Source: Acidimicrobiales bacterium
GTDB lineage: Bacteria > Actinomycetota > Acidimicrobiia > Acidimicrobiales > MedAcidi-G1
Length of the DNA stretch: 64,000 bases
Assembly: GCA_022452035.1 (NCBI GenBank)
Contig: JAKURV010000006.1
Span: 31,045-95,044, forward strand
Direction: 5' to 3'
Part shown: in pieces, positions 15,900 through 25,032 of the stretch
Position numbering within the stretch: position 1 is the first letter of the stretch
Layout: the number at the start of each line of letters is the position of its first letter
Made by a program: the position numbers and the translations under genes
Notes under the pieces: generated by a model
The model's database searches: none
Told to the model about the DNA's origin: nothing
What the model saw: only the letters and a program-made list of their open reading frames with translations

Positions 15900-18744
15900 G
15901 TTGCCGTGCTCCTTCCGGGTCGACATGGGCGTGGTGTTCCTGGACGGTGGCGGTGACCCGCCGCCCGTCGGCGAGCAGCACGGTGATGGATGAACCCGCA
16001 GCAGCCAGCGACGGGTCGACCTGAGCCAGACAGACCGACCGTCCGAGGGTCGGTGACATTCGGCTCGAAGTGATCCGTCCCAGGATCGTGTTCGAGCCGC
16101 CGTCCACGATCTGTGCGGCCTCTTCCGGGACGATCTCTGGATCGTCGGTTTGGACGCCGACCAAGATGGGCAGATCGGTCCGTTCGTAGGCGGCTTTCAA
16201 CTCGGGTAGGCCAATGGTGTCCGGCTTATCCAGCTTTACCAGTCCACCGAGGCCGGCTGTAGGGGCCTTACTCAGCCCATCGGTGTCCTGGCCCACGATG
16301 TAGTGGCCCTTTTCCAATCGCAGAATCCGCTGGGCTTCGACACCGAACGGACGGCAGCCGAGATCTTCACCCTGTGTGAGGAGTTCCTCCCAAACGTGGA
16401 GTGCATGACCGGACGGCACGTGGACCTCATAGGAGAGTTCACCGGTGAATCCGATCCTCCAGATGATGCAGTCGGACACACCGGCCACTGTGCCCTGGCG
16501 CACGCTGAAGTATGGGAAGGCGTCAGCACTCAGGTCGACGCCTTCCACGATGCGCTCCAGCAGGGTTCGGGAGTGCGGCCCGGCCACGTTGATGCTGGTC
16601 AAGCCGCCGGTCACGGCAGTCACGTGGACTTGCCACTCGGGACGGTAGGTCTGTAGCCAGTCCTCCAGCATCTCCCAGACGGCGCCGGCACCTGATGAGG
16701 TACAGGTCATGAGCCAGTGGTACTCACCTAGGCGGCCAGTGACGCCGTCATCGGAGACCACTCCGTCTTCGGCCACCATGGTGCCGTAGCGCACTCGTCC
16801 GATGTCCAGCTTGCTCCACTTGTTGACGTAGACGAGTTCAAGGAGCTTCGACACGTCAGGGCCACGGAGGTCCAGCTTTCCCAGCGGGGTTACGTCAATG
16901 AGGCCGACGTTGTTCCGCACGTTGTTGGCTTCGCCCATGGGGTCGCCGTAATGGTCAGGACGGACCCACTGGCCGGCGAGGAGCGGTGAGGCGCCGTGGG
17001 CGTCGTGCCAGTCTTGGAGAGCTGATCGGCGCACCGGCTCGTGGATTCGACCGGCCAACGCACCAAGCGTGATGGGGGCGAAGGGAGGCCGCCACACAGT
17101 TGTGCCAATCTCGGCCATAGACACCTGGTTGGCCTCAGCCAACACGGCGGCGGCGTTGACCGTCTCCAGCTTGCCCTGCGACGGGCCCATCGTCACGGTG
17201 GTGTACCGCTTCATGAGTTCGATGGAGTCGAAACCCTCCTTGGAGGCCTGGATGAGGTCCTTGGAGGAAACGTCCTCGGAGAAGTCGACCATGCCGTGGG
17301 TTGTACTCCGGTAGCACTCTGGGTGCGGCGCACGGGTTAAAGGAGTCCGGCTGTCTACCATTTCGGCTGGCTTGTCCCAGGTGGGGCCGTTCGACCTGGT
17401 CGTCTGAGCCACCCGGTCATGGCGACGCCGCAGTGCACGGTTGGCTGCCAACGCACCAGTGGCCCGACCATGAACTTCCAATTCGGCAGTCGACCCATCA
17501 CCAGTGATACCACCGGTAGCCAGGATGTTGCTGGGAAGCGAATTGGAGAAGTATCTAGCTGACGTGGCGTCGTAGACGGGCCTGTCGCCGGCCATGTTGA
17601 GCAGCGAAGTGGGGGCGGTCCAGCCTGTGGCGGTGACCACCAGGTCGGCGTTAACGGTCCGCCCGTCGCTTAATACAACCTTGGACACGCGGCTCTTACC
17701 TTCCGCCGACACAATGCCTTCGCCCTTGCGGGCGTCCAGCACGGCAACGACCTCTACGCCAACCCGCTCCAGGTCGGCTACCGCTGCATCCCCATCAGCA
17801 TTGGCGCTCATGACCACGGCTCTGTTCCCTGGCTTAACGGCCCAGAGATTGATGAGCCGCCGGGCGGCGCCGGAGAGAATGACACCTGGGGTGTCGTTGC
17901 CTGCGAACACGTACGGACGCTCCACCAGGCCGGGCGCCACGACCATTACTCCAGCTCGGGCCTTGATAAGCCGTTCCGGGGCAATGTCGTGGCTTCGCTG
18001 CATGATGGAAATCCAGTTGTGGTCGTAGCGACCGGTCACCGTCGAGTCGACCAGCACCTCGATGTTGCCGTTGGTGCGGCAGGCTGCAGCAAGGTCCGCA
18101 CCCTGTGCCCGTTGGGCCTCGTCACCCCACAGCAGGTGTCCACCGAGGTCGTCGTACTGCTCGACGAGGAGGACCGAAGCACCGTTGTCGGCAGCTGCCA
18201 GAGCCGCGCCCATGCCGGCCGGGCCACCACCTGCTACAAGGACGTCCGGGTGGACGTACCGCTTGTCGTAGGCACCATGCGTGCTGGTTTCCCAGTGAAT
18301 TCGGCCACCTGGTGCAAACTTCTTTAGGACCTTTTGGTACAGCGGCCACAGAAACTTCGGACGCATAAAGGTCTTGTAGTAGAAGCCTGAGGACAGGAAC
18401 CGTCCAACCAACTGGTTCGCAGCACCGAGGTCAAACTCGAGGCTGGGCCACACGTTCTGGGTGCTGACCACCATGCCGGCTTCCAGGCGGCGGCTACCGG
18501 CCCGGACATTGGGCTCGTCGCCAACCTGTACGAACAGATTTGGGTCCCAGTGGTCGGCGGTAAGAATGCCGCGCTTGCGGTGGTACTTCATACTGCGGCC
18601 GAAGACATCGACTCCACTGGCCGCAATCGCCGAGGCGATGGTGTCACCCTGGTAACCGGTGATGGATTTTCCGTTCCAGGTGAACGAAAGGCTCGTGGAC
18701 CGGTCAATGATCTCGCCCGGTTGGGCGACAAGTCGGTTACTCAT
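15892..18744 (-). CDS. soxA: Sarcosine oxidase alpha subunit
   Basis: 950 residues, the usual size for SoxA. Domains in order: an N-terminal ferredoxin-like Fer2_4 part (about 20-110) without an Fe-S Cys set, an NAD-binding flavoprotein domain beginning with VLVAGGGPAGMGAALAAADNG at about 172, and a C-terminal GcvT-type tetrahydrofolate-binding aminomethyl domain (from about 580). The enzyme demethylates sarcosine to glycine, passing the methyl as 5,10-methylene-THF and electrons to O2 as peroxide. It overlaps soxD by 4 bp. The subunit order B-D-A-G is the standard operon. Confidence 0.95.
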   Translation of the reverse strand: MSNRLVAQPGEIIDRSTSLSFTWNGKSITGYQGDTIASAIAASGVDVFGRSMKYHRKRGILTADHWDPNLFVQVGDEPNVRAGSRRLEAGMVVSTQNVWPSLEFDLGAANQLVGRFLSSGFYYKTFMRPKFLWPLYQKVLKKFAPGGRIHWETSTHGAYDKRYVHPDVLVAGGGPAGMGAALAAADNGASVLLVEQYDDLGGHLLWGDEAQRAQGADLAAACRTNGNIEVLVDSTVTGRYDHNWISIMQRSHDIAPERLIKARAGVMVVAPGLVERPYVFAGNDTPGVILSGAARRLINLWAVKPGNRAVVMSANADGDAAVADLERVGVEVVAVLDARKGEGIVSAEGKSRVSKVVLSDGRTVNADLVVTATGWTAPTSLLNMAGDRPVYDATSARYFSNSLPSNILATGGITGDGSTAELEVHGRATGALAANRALRRRHDRVAQTTRSNGPTWDKPAEMVDSRTPLTRAPHPECYRSTTHGMVDFSEDVSSKDLIQASKEGFDSIELMKRYTTVTMGPSQGKLETVNAAAVLAEANQVSMAEIGTTVWRPPFAPITLGALAGRIHEPVRRSALQDWHDAHGASPLLAGQWVRPDHYGDPMGEANNVRNNVGLIDVTPLGKLDLRGPDVSKLLELVYVNKWSKLDIGRVRYGTMVAEDGVVSDDGVTGRLGEYHWLMTCTSSGAGAVWEMLEDWLQTYRPEWQVHVTAVTGGLTSINVAGPHSRTLLERIVEGVDLSADAFPYFSVRQGTVAGVSDCIIWRIGFTGELSYEVHVPSGHALHVWEELLTQGEDLGCRPFGVEAQRILRLEKGHYIVGQDTDGLSKAPTAGLGGLVKLDKPDTIGLPELKAAYERTDLPILVGVQTDDPEIVPEEAAQIVDGGSNTILGRITSSRMSPTLGRSVCLAQVDPSLAAAGSSITVLLADGRRVTATVQEHHAHVDPEGARQRV

Positions 18745-18989
18745 GACGCCTCCTGGCCGCGGATCTCGTTGGTCGCGGTGTTGCGCTCAATGGTGAAGTA
18801 TCGACGGCAGCCTCCCCGGCAGTACCAGGTCTCGGTCACCCAGCCAGCAGGGTTCTTCCGCATGTACAGGTATTCGCGCCACTCGACCAGAGAAGCCGTC
18901 GAGGGGTCGGGGCGGGGAACGAGCTCTCCGCAGTTCCGTAGATCGCCCGAGTTCCGGGGACCACAGTTCGGGCAAGGTACGACAATCAT
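18741..18989 (-). CDS. soxD: Sarcosine oxidase delta subunit
   Basis: 82 residues. Cys6 and Cys9 (PCPNCGPRNS) with Cys57 and Cys61 (WYCRGGCRRYF) form the zinc site typical of SoxD, and SLVEWREYLYMRKNPAG is the family's central block. It is the small zinc-binding subunit of the heterotetramer. Its ATG overlaps the soxB stop by 1 base and its stop overlaps the soxA start by 4 bases. Confidence 0.95.
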   Translation of the reverse strand: MIVVPCPNCGPRNSGDLRNCGELVPRPDPSTASLVEWREYLYMRKNPAGWVTETWYCRGGCRRYFTIERNTATNEIRGQEAS

Positions 18990-20278
18990 TAGTGACCCAC
19001 CGCTGCTGCGCCCTTTTCACCGACGAGGTCTCCCTCGGTGAAGCGCTCAATTCCGAACGGGGCGATCAGGTCCGCTGTGCGGCCGGTGGCGATCGTCTCC
19101 GCCAGGGTTTCGCCGGCCACCGGGCCGGCCTTGAATCCGTAGGTACCCCAGCCAACGTCAACTAGGTAACCGTCCACGGGCGTGAAGCCCATGACAGGGG
19201 AGTAGTCGGGCGTCATGTCGCAGAGGCCTGACCACTGACGTAGCAGACGCATCTTCGAGATACCCGGCATGAGCTCCAGTACGTGTCCGGCCAGTTCCTC
19301 GGTGAACTCGAGGGTTCCGTTGACCCGGTAAGTACCAACCGGGTCAACGGAGGCGCCGAATACGAGCTCCCCCCGGTCGGTCTGGCTGACATAGACGTGC
19401 AGCGAGCCCGACACAACCACCGTCGGTAGGAACACCTTGCATGGTTCGGTGACCGCCGCCTGGAGAGGGTGAGTGGTGATGGGTAGAGGCACACCGGCCA
19501 TGTTGGAGATCAGTGAGGCCCAACCAGCCGTGCAGTTGACAACCACGGGAGAGTTGATGTCTCCGCGACTGGTCTTCACGCCGGTGACCCGACCGCCGGC
19601 GCCCTTTCCGCCGGGCCCGGAGCCGCCTTCAACGTTGATGTCAAGGACTTCGGTCTCCTGGAGGATGTGAACCCCGTGGTGGTCGGCACCCCGGGCGTAC
19701 CCCCAGACGACGGCGTCGTGGCGGACTATCCCGCCAGGGGGGTGGTACAGGGCGCCCATGATCGGGTACCGGGTGTTCGGCGAGACATCCAGGCTTGGGG
19801 CCTGCTTCTTGACCTCCTGAGGGTCAATCACGCTGGAGTCGATGCCCTGGAGCTTGTTGACCTCGGCTCGCCAGTGCATGGTCCGCAGCGCTCCGTCGGT
19901 GTGAGCCAGGGTGAGATGGCCCCGCCGGGAGAACATGATGTTCAGGTTCAGGTCGGTGGCCATCGTGTTGTACAGGTCCAACGACCGGTCGTAGAAGGCC
20001 ACACCCTCAGGCGTGAGGTAGTTGGAGCGGACGATGGCCGTGTTACGTCCGGATCCGCCGCCACCGATATACCCCTTGTCGACGACGGCGACGTTCGTAA
20101 TGCCGTGGTTCTCGGCGAGGTAGTAAGCGGTGGCCAAGCCGTGGAGACCACCACCTATGACGACGACGTCGTACGAGTCGCGCATCTCCGGGCGACGCCA
20201 CATCCGTGGCCAGTCACCCCTGGTCAGGCCGTGCTTGATGAGCGCGCCTGCTGAGTACTTCGGGGGTCGCTTCCCCAT
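18989..20278 (-). CDS. soxB: Sarcosine oxidase beta subunit
   Basis: 429 residues. The FAD-binding motif is VVVIGGGLHGLATAYYLAE at about 38-56, and NTAIVRSNYLTPEG is the family signature. His187 in GGIVRHDAVVWGYARGA corresponds by motif to the His that carries covalent FMN in characterised SoxB proteins. Beta holds the substrate-oxidising FAD and the FMN relay. It starts 3 bp after the Rieske oxygenase stop, which argues for one transcript and a shared pathway. Confidence 0.95.
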   Translation of the reverse strand: MGKRPPKYSAGALIKHGLTRGDWPRMWRRPEMRDSYDVVVIGGGLHGLATAYYLAENHGITNVAVVDKGYIGGGGSGRNTAIVRSNYLTPEGVAFYDRSLDLYNTMATDLNLNIMFSRRGHLTLAHTDGALRTMHWRAEVNKLQGIDSSVIDPQEVKKQAPSLDVSPNTRYPIMGALYHPPGGIVRHDAVVWGYARGADHHGVHILQETEVLDINVEGGSGPGGKGAGGRVTGVKTSRGDINSPVVVNCTAGWASLISNMAGVPLPITTHPLQAAVTEPCKVFLPTVVVSGSLHVYVSQTDRGELVFGASVDPVGTYRVNGTLEFTEELAGHVLELMPGISKMRLLRQWSGLCDMTPDYSPVMGFTPVDGYLVDVGWGTYGFKAGPVAGETLAETIATGRTADLIAPFGIERFTEGDLVGEKGAAAVGH

Positions 20279-20281
20279 GGG

Positions 20282-21556
20282 CTAGTTCACCTTCCTTGCT
20301 TGGTCCTCGACGCTGCGCCACGGAAGCGGGTTGACCCCGGTGCCATAGAGCGGCTGGTCGTCGGTCTCATCGCCGACGGGAATCCGTGAGATCCCAACGA
20401 ACCGGTCAGCGAGCATGTTGTGGAACCGATGTAGTGGCTCCTCGAACCGTGGGGAGAGGCGACCCGGCGTATAACTGCCGGTCGACAGACCCTTATGTCC
20501 CCGTTGGACGATGTCGATGTCCTCGGCATTTACGTCTAGCCAGAAGTTTCGGGTGACGGCAAAGTCCTCGTCCGCCACCCGTGTGTTGGATGGGGGAAGC
20601 AGCCAGGTGCAGCACTCCCGGGTGAAGCCCGGGGCTACGGGGTCCAGGCGCATCACGAAGACGTGATTGGGCAAGATGCTGAGGAGCACGTTAGGGAACA
20701 AGGCGATGAAGCGGCCGCTGGACAAGTCGGACTGGCTGAGCCCCTCGGCTGGAGGCAAGGCGTCCCAGTCGCCACGCTCGTCGTTAGACAGCGGAGTGGT
20801 CGTCTGACCGCAGTACATGCCGATGCCCTGGTAGCGGTAGTGATCCTGCACGCGGGAGACCTTGGCAAGTTCGGGATGCACCCAGCGCAGGTGGTAGTAC
20901 TCCTGGAAGTTCTCCGAGACAAGCTTCCAGTTGGCTTCGAATTCGAGATCCCGGGTGAAATGGCTCCGCCAACCGGCGAGGCGGTAGCCGGCAAGCCGCT
21001 GATCGAGGTCACCGAACCAGTTCTCGATCGGTGGCGCCTCGTCGGACAGACAGACGAACAGGAGGCACTGCCAGGAGGCCACTCGTACCTTGTGGAGTCC
21101 GTAGTTGGCCGGGTCGAATCGGTCCACGCCGGCATCGGCGAACTGGGGAGTGGCCACCAGGCTTCCGTCCCGGTCGTAGGTCCAACGGTGGTAGGGGCAG
21201 CGGATGGTCGACCCCAAGGTGCAGTCGCCCTCCAGCAGCTCTGTGCCGCGATGTCGACAAGCGTTGAAGTAACCGCGCAAGTCGCCGTCCTGGTTGCGGG
21301 TGAGGATCACAGAACGGCCGGCCACAGATCGCACGATGGCGCTACCCGGAGCGTCCAACTCATCGTGAGTTCCCACGCAGACCCAGGAGGTGGAAAAGAC
21401 TCGCTCCTGCTCCTCGGCGTAAAAGGTCGGGTCGGTGTATACGGCGGCCGGGAGGGCGTGAGCCTCCAGTATTGGGCGGCGGGTACCCACCCAGGCCTCC
21501 TCGGAGGTCCAGTGGGTCCCAGTAGCGGCGGTCTGCGCGTCGGTTGAGGTACTCAT
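20282..21556 (-). CDS. Rieske oxygenase, glycine betaine/quaternary-amine monooxygenase-like
   Basis: 424 residues. The Rieske [2Fe-2S] ligands are Cys100-x-His102 and Cys120-x2-His123 (CRH and CPYH). The mononuclear-iron domain has ENFQEYYHLRWVHPEL with its His pair, and an Asp-bearing NAEDIDIVQRGHKGL. The QRGHKGLSTGSYTPGRLSP stretch is typical of the oxygenases that demethylate glycine betaine, stachydrine or carnitine. Expected role: O2-dependent removal of a methyl or cleavage next to the quaternary nitrogen; a separate reductase is needed and is not in the window. The ATG at 21556 gives the normal N-terminus; the open frame continues upstream to 21673. It heads the sox operon. Confidence 0.87.
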   Translation of the reverse strand: MSTSTDAQTAATGTHWTSEEAWVGTRRPILEAHALPAAVYTDPTFYAEEQERVFSTSWVCVGTHDELDAPGSAIVRSVAGRSVILTRNQDGDLRGYFNACRHRGTELLEGDCTLGSTIRCPYHRWTYDRDGSLVATPQFADAGVDRFDPANYGLHKVRVASWQCLLFVCLSDEAPPIENWFGDLDQRLAGYRLAGWRSHFTRDLEFEANWKLVSENFQEYYHLRWVHPELAKVSRVQDHYRYQGIGMYCGQTTTPLSNDERGDWDALPPAEGLSQSDLSSGRFIALFPNVLLSILPNHVFVMRLDPVAPGFTRECCTWLLPPSNTRVADEDFAVTRNFWLDVNAEDIDIVQRGHKGLSTGSYTPGRLSPRFEEPLHRFHNMLADRFVGISRIPVGDETDDQPLYGTGVNPLPWRSVEDQARKVN

Positions 21557-21562
21557 GGGCGC

Positions 21563-21576
21563 GTACGCCCCCGTAC
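21563..21576. promoter_or_regulatory. Inverted repeat in the Rieske/LysR intergenic space
   Basis: GTACG and CGTAC flank four C residues, 7 bases upstream of the Rieske ATG, with T and A at the dyad ends as in LysR-type sites although the spacing is T-N10-A rather than T-N11-A. A second inverted repeat, CTCAT-GGGGGT-ATGAG (21635-21650), overlaps the lysR start. Both are in the 89-bp divergent spacer and are candidate operators for the adjacent regulator. Confidence 0.4.
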
Positions 21577-21645
21577 CGGAGAGGGGGCGGTGAAAAGGTA
21601 GGGCTGGTTTCACTCCGTGTAAAGGATGTGTACTCTCATGGGGGT

Positions 21646-22566
21646 ATGAGACGAATTGATACCCATGGGTCAACCGACCTTCCGAGTACCCAGGGGCTAA
21701 CCACGTTCGCCATCGTGGCTCGACACCACAGCTTCTCCAGCGCCGCGGAGGAACTCGAGGTGGGACAGTCGGCGGTGAGCCACGCCATCCGACAACTAGA
21801 ACGGTGGTTTGGATGTGCCCTCTTCGATCGCGACCATCGGGGCATTCGCCTCACCGAGGAGGGGAGGATCCTGGCCGACGGAGTGGGAGCCGGCCTGGCC
21901 CGCGTCCACCAAGCCGTCCGCGACGTCCAGAGCCTCCAAGATCTTGCCACCGAAGTCGTCACAATCTCGGTCTCCACGGCGACAGCCAGTCACTGGTTAA
22001 TACCCCGACTGGCCCGGTTCAAAGTGGCACATCCCGAGATCGACGTCCGTTGTGTAACCACCGATTCTGATCGGAACTTCGACACCGGAACGGTCGACCT
22101 CTTCGTCCCCGTGGGTCGGGCCCGCTGGCCAGGATGCCAACGCTGGCCACTAATGGAGGAAACTGTCTATCCGGTTTGTAGTCCCGAATACGCGACATCC
22201 TTGGGCCCCACCCCATGGTCGCTGGGGGTCCTCATGGGAGCCGAACTCCTAACGCTCCAGGAGCGCCACCGCTCGAGGATGCGGTGGTCGGAGTGGTTTA
22301 AGGCACTGGGGGCCGGAGCGCCTGACGGAGCAGGGGTGGGAGTTACAAACGACTACACAGTGCTCCTGCATGCCGCAATGGAAGGTCAGGGGGTAGGCCT
22401 GGGCTGGCACCACCTTGTACACGATCTAGTCAAGCAAGGTCGCCTTGTGAGGCCGGTAACCGAATCGGTGACGACCGCTGACCCGATGTGGCTCAACGCT
22501 CCACCAGGACGGGCCCTCACCTCGGCAACCGAAGTGCTGCGCGACTGGCTCCTTACCGCAGACTGA
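21646..22566 (+). CDS. LysR-type transcriptional regulator
   Basis: 306 residues. The N-terminal winged helix-turn-helix spans about 18-77, with HHSFSSAAEELEVGQSAVSHAIRQLE and RRGIRL-type wing (DRDHRGIRLTEEG), close to the GcvA-like branch. The C-terminal half is the substrate-binding co-inducer domain, with VVTISVSTATASHWLIPRLARF and DVRCVTTDSDRNFDTGTVDLFV. Divergent from the Rieske-sox run, it probably activates it in response to an operon metabolite. The ATG at 21646 gives the normal N-terminus; a TTG at 21544 lies in the same frame but would overlap the Rieske gene. Confidence 0.9.
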   Translation: MRRIDTHGSTDLPSTQGLTTFAIVARHHSFSSAAEELEVGQSAVSHAIRQLERWFGCALFDRDHRGIRLTEEGRILADGVGAGLARVHQAVRDVQSLQDLATEVVTISVSTATASHWLIPRLARFKVAHPEIDVRCVTTDSDRNFDTGTVDLFVPVGRARWPGCQRWPLMEETVYPVCSPEYATSLGPTPWSLGVLMGAELLTLQERHRSRMRWSEWFKALGAGAPDGAGVGVTNDYTVLLHAAMEGQGVGLGWHHLVHDLVKQGRLVRPVTESVTTADPMWLNAPPGRALTSATEVLRDWLLTAD

Positions 22567-22605
22567 GGACACTGCTCTACTCAACGGCGGACCTAGTGTG
22601 GGCCG

Positions 22606-23229
22606 ATGCCAGAACTGCACGTCGTCAACCACCCCCTGGTCAGCCACAAGCTGACCCAAATGCGGCGGACCGAGACACCCAGTGAGCGGTTCCGGCAGTT
22701 GCTGACCGAGACCAGCCTCCTCCTGGCCTACGAGGTAACACGTGAACTGCCACTGCGAAGCGTCCGAATCACTACACCGATGACCGACACAGATCAGCCC
22801 GAATTGGTCGAAGAGCCCGTGGTCGTGTCGATACTGCGTGCTGGTAACGGGCTACTCGACGGTGTTCTCAGGGTTATCCCCTCGGCCCGGGTGGGCCACG
22901 TCGGCCTTTACCGGGACCACGAAACCCTCGAGGCGGTCGAGTACTACTGCAAGCTCCCACCACTGGAGGGACGGACGGTCATCGTCGTCGACCCGATGCT
23001 GGCCACCGGAAACTCAGCGAGCGCCGCCCTCGACCGAGTAAAGCGAGACGGGCCTGCCGCCATCAGATTTCTTTGCCTCCTGGCCGCTCCTGAGGGGATC
23101 GCAGCTCTTCAAGACACCCACCCGGATGTCGCCATCTGGACCGCGGCGGTCGACGAGTGCCTAAACGAGGTCGGCTACATCGTGCCGGGCCTCGGCGACG
23201 CCGGTGACCGGATCTTCGGCACGAGCTGA
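22606..23229 (+). CDS. upp: Uracil phosphoribosyltransferase
   Basis: 207 residues, the family's usual length. The PRPP-binding loop is [18 protein letters not shown] (about 125-142), preceded by [17 protein letters not shown]. The C-terminal uracil-contacting region has [19 protein letters not shown]. It salvages uracil with PRPP to UMP. It sits 39 bp behind the LysR gene on the same strand, without an apparent functional link, and overlaps the deacetylase start by 26 bp. Confidence 0.98.
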   Translation: MPELHVVNHPLVSHKLTQMRRTETPSERFRQLLTETSLLLAYEVTRELPLRSVRITTPMTDTDQPELVEEPVVVSILRAGNGLLDGVLRVIPSARVGHVGLYRDHETLEAVEYYCKLPPLEGRTVIVVDPMLATGNSASAALDRVKRDGPAAIRFLCLLAAPEGIAALQDTHPDVAIWTAAVDECLNEVGYIVPGLGDAGDRIFGTS

Positions 23230-24259
23230 ACGTCGACCTCGCCGGTTCCTCCCATCGGCGGCGGTGGCCGCCGTCGGTGTCCTGGTCGCCGTGCTGGCTG
23301 GAACGGCAGGGGCCAAGACGGACGACAGTGGTACCTCCGAAAGGGTCGAGGGGCTCACTGAGTATTTCGAAGAAGCCCCTGGTGTGGTCCACCTGACCTT
23401 CGACGACGGTCCCGACCAGGTATTTACCCCGGTACTCCTCGATCTCCTCGACCGTTACGGGGCTAAGGCCACCTTCTTCCCCCTCGGTCGGAACCTTGAG
23501 CCCCGCTGGGAGCAGGACGACGTGCAGGATCTTCTGAGCCGGGGACACGCCATCGGAAACCACTCATGGCATCACCGGAAACTCACGGAGCACCATCCCT
23601 TTGATGTGGCCGCCGACCTCGAGCGGGCCTCGCTGCTACTCCGGGATCTGGCCGGATTCCGACCCTCCTGCTGGCGGGCGCCCTACGGAGAACGAAACGA
23701 GATGGTCCTGGCCGTCGCCGGGTCCCTTGGAATGGAACACGTGGAGTGGACAGCCGATCCGCAGGAATGGCAGAACCCGTGGGTGCCGGTGGTTCTGGCC
23801 TATCTGACCGGGAAACGTCACGACGGGTCGACAATCCTGCTCCATGACCGAAAATGGCTCTCGCTCCACATCGTGGATGCGGTTGTTCCGGCATACAGCG
23901 ACGATGGCTGGCGCTTTGAGGTTGTTAAATCCTGCCGGACCGGAGCTGAGCGGGAGGAGCGCATGGCCACACGGGCCGACGGCGACGTTCCCGTCGGTCT
24001 GGTTGAAGGCCTGACAAAAGACGGCGACAAGATCCTGCTTACTGGTTGGGCCTACGACGCCGACGCGCCGGAGGGCGGCCTGGAGGTTGTGTTCAACACT
24101 GACGGCCTGAGTCCACGTGTAGTGGGAACGACTGGGAGCGGACACGATTTCGCAGTGGTCTTGGCCAGCCCGGCGGGCGTCGGTCCGATTTGTGTCTGGG
24201 TGGCTAACGCCGGCCGACCCCGCCACGACACCTCCCTAGGGTGTCACCGCCTGCCCTAA
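23204..24259 (+). CDS. Secreted polysaccharide deacetylase with a C-terminal beta domain
   Basis: 351 residues. A signal peptide spans about 1-37 ([20 protein letters not shown], then AGTAGA). The NodB deacetylase domain (about 55-225) has TFDDGPD with the catalytic Asp pair, GNHSWHH metal histidines, WRAPYGERN and TILLHD. It should remove N-acetyl groups from peptidoglycan or a surface glycan outside the membrane. Residues about 255-351 form a separate domain with [17 protein letters not shown] and [10 protein letters not shown]...LGC, a beta-sandwich module recurring in actinobacterial secreted proteins. The GTG at 23204 overlaps upp by 26 bp. Confidence 0.88.
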   Translation: MTGSSARAERRPRRFLPSAAVAAVGVLVAVLAGTAGAKTDDSGTSERVEGLTEYFEEAPGVVHLTFDDGPDQVFTPVLLDLLDRYGAKATFFPLGRNLEPRWEQDDVQDLLSRGHAIGNHSWHHRKLTEHHPFDVAADLERASLLLRDLAGFRPSCWRAPYGERNEMVLAVAGSLGMEHVEWTADPQEWQNPWVPVVLAYLTGKRHDGSTILLHDRKWLSLHIVDAVVPAYSDDGWRFEVVKSCRTGAEREERMATRADGDVPVGLVEGLTKDGDKILLTGWAYDADAPEGGLEVVFNTDGLSPRVVGTTGSGHDFAVVLASPAGVGPICVWVANAGRPRHDTSLGCHRLP

Positions 24260-24306
24260 AGCGGGCTCGGAGCGTGACCGGCCGGAGTTACGTACCCTCT
24301 TCAGGC

Positions 24307-24981
24307 ATGCACGGCTATCCCGACGGACCAGACCCCACCGAGGAGCGCTCCCTCCTGCGGATCCAGGCCAGGGTGGCGTGGTTCATGCGGATACTGACCA
24401 CCGTCGATGTCGGGGAGCGGCCCCCCGCTCCTCCTGGACCGGCCATCCACGCTGCGAACCACCGGAGCATGGCCGACCTCCTTCTCTCAACGTGCACGTT
24501 TAGCACCTGGGGTTGGCCCATCCGCCCCTTGGTCGCCGTTTCTTACTTTGAACGGCCGCTGATCGGTTGGTTGCTGAGAAAGCTGCGTTGCATACCTGTA
24601 GAGGGCACCGAGGCTCTGGACCTTGCCGCTGAAGCACTCCGCGACGGATGGTCTATCGCCATCATGCCCGAGGGCCGGATTGTTCCCGAGGAGGAATGGG
24701 CCGAGACCGGCGTTGGTCGGTCCCACCTGGGGATTGGTCGCCTCGCCATTGACACCGGGCTTCCGGTGGTGGCCAACGGGGCCAGTGGAACCGAAAAGCT
24801 CTGGCCTCGGGGACGGTCCCTCCCGTTCTTCCGGCCCTGGCGGCGGGTACCGCTGGTCCTGCGTAGTGAGGTGGTCGGGGTGGTGGAGTCCAAACGAGCC
24901 CGCGAAGCCACAGACCAGGTCATGGCGGCGGTGGTTCGATGCGTGGCCACCTCGGACCGGATCGCCGGAAGAACTGTCTGA
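24307..24981 (+). CDS. 1-acyl-sn-glycerol-3-phosphate acyltransferase-like protein
   Basis: 224 residues from the ATG at 24307. The PlsC motif I is NHRSMAD (His-x4-Asp); motif III is MPEGRIVPEEEW. These fit acyl transfer from acyl-CoA or ACP to a glycerolipid or related acceptor at the inner membrane face. A GTG at 24241 in the same frame overlaps the deacetylase stop, so the start is uncertain. The protein lacks a strong N-terminal membrane helix, so it may be a peripheral PlsC-like enzyme. Confidence 0.82.
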   Translation: MHGYPDGPDPTEERSLLRIQARVAWFMRILTTVDVGERPPAPPGPAIHAANHRSMADLLLSTCTFSTWGWPIRPLVAVSYFERPLIGWLLRKLRCIPVEGTEALDLAAEALRDGWSIAIMPEGRIVPEEEWAETGVGRSHLGIGRLAIDTGLPVVANGASGTEKLWPRGRSLPFFRPWRRVPLVLRSEVVGVVESKRAREATDQVMAAVVRCVATSDRIAGRTV

Positions 24982-25032
24982 CCTTGGGCGCATAGAAAGC
25001 GTTTAGCCCACGCCGTGACCAAATCCGCCGGG

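Noticed and set aside
21608..21636. Promoter-like TTTCAC-17-TACTCT upstream of the LysR gene
   Set aside because: It matches only two or three consensus positions at each box; not reported as a promoter.
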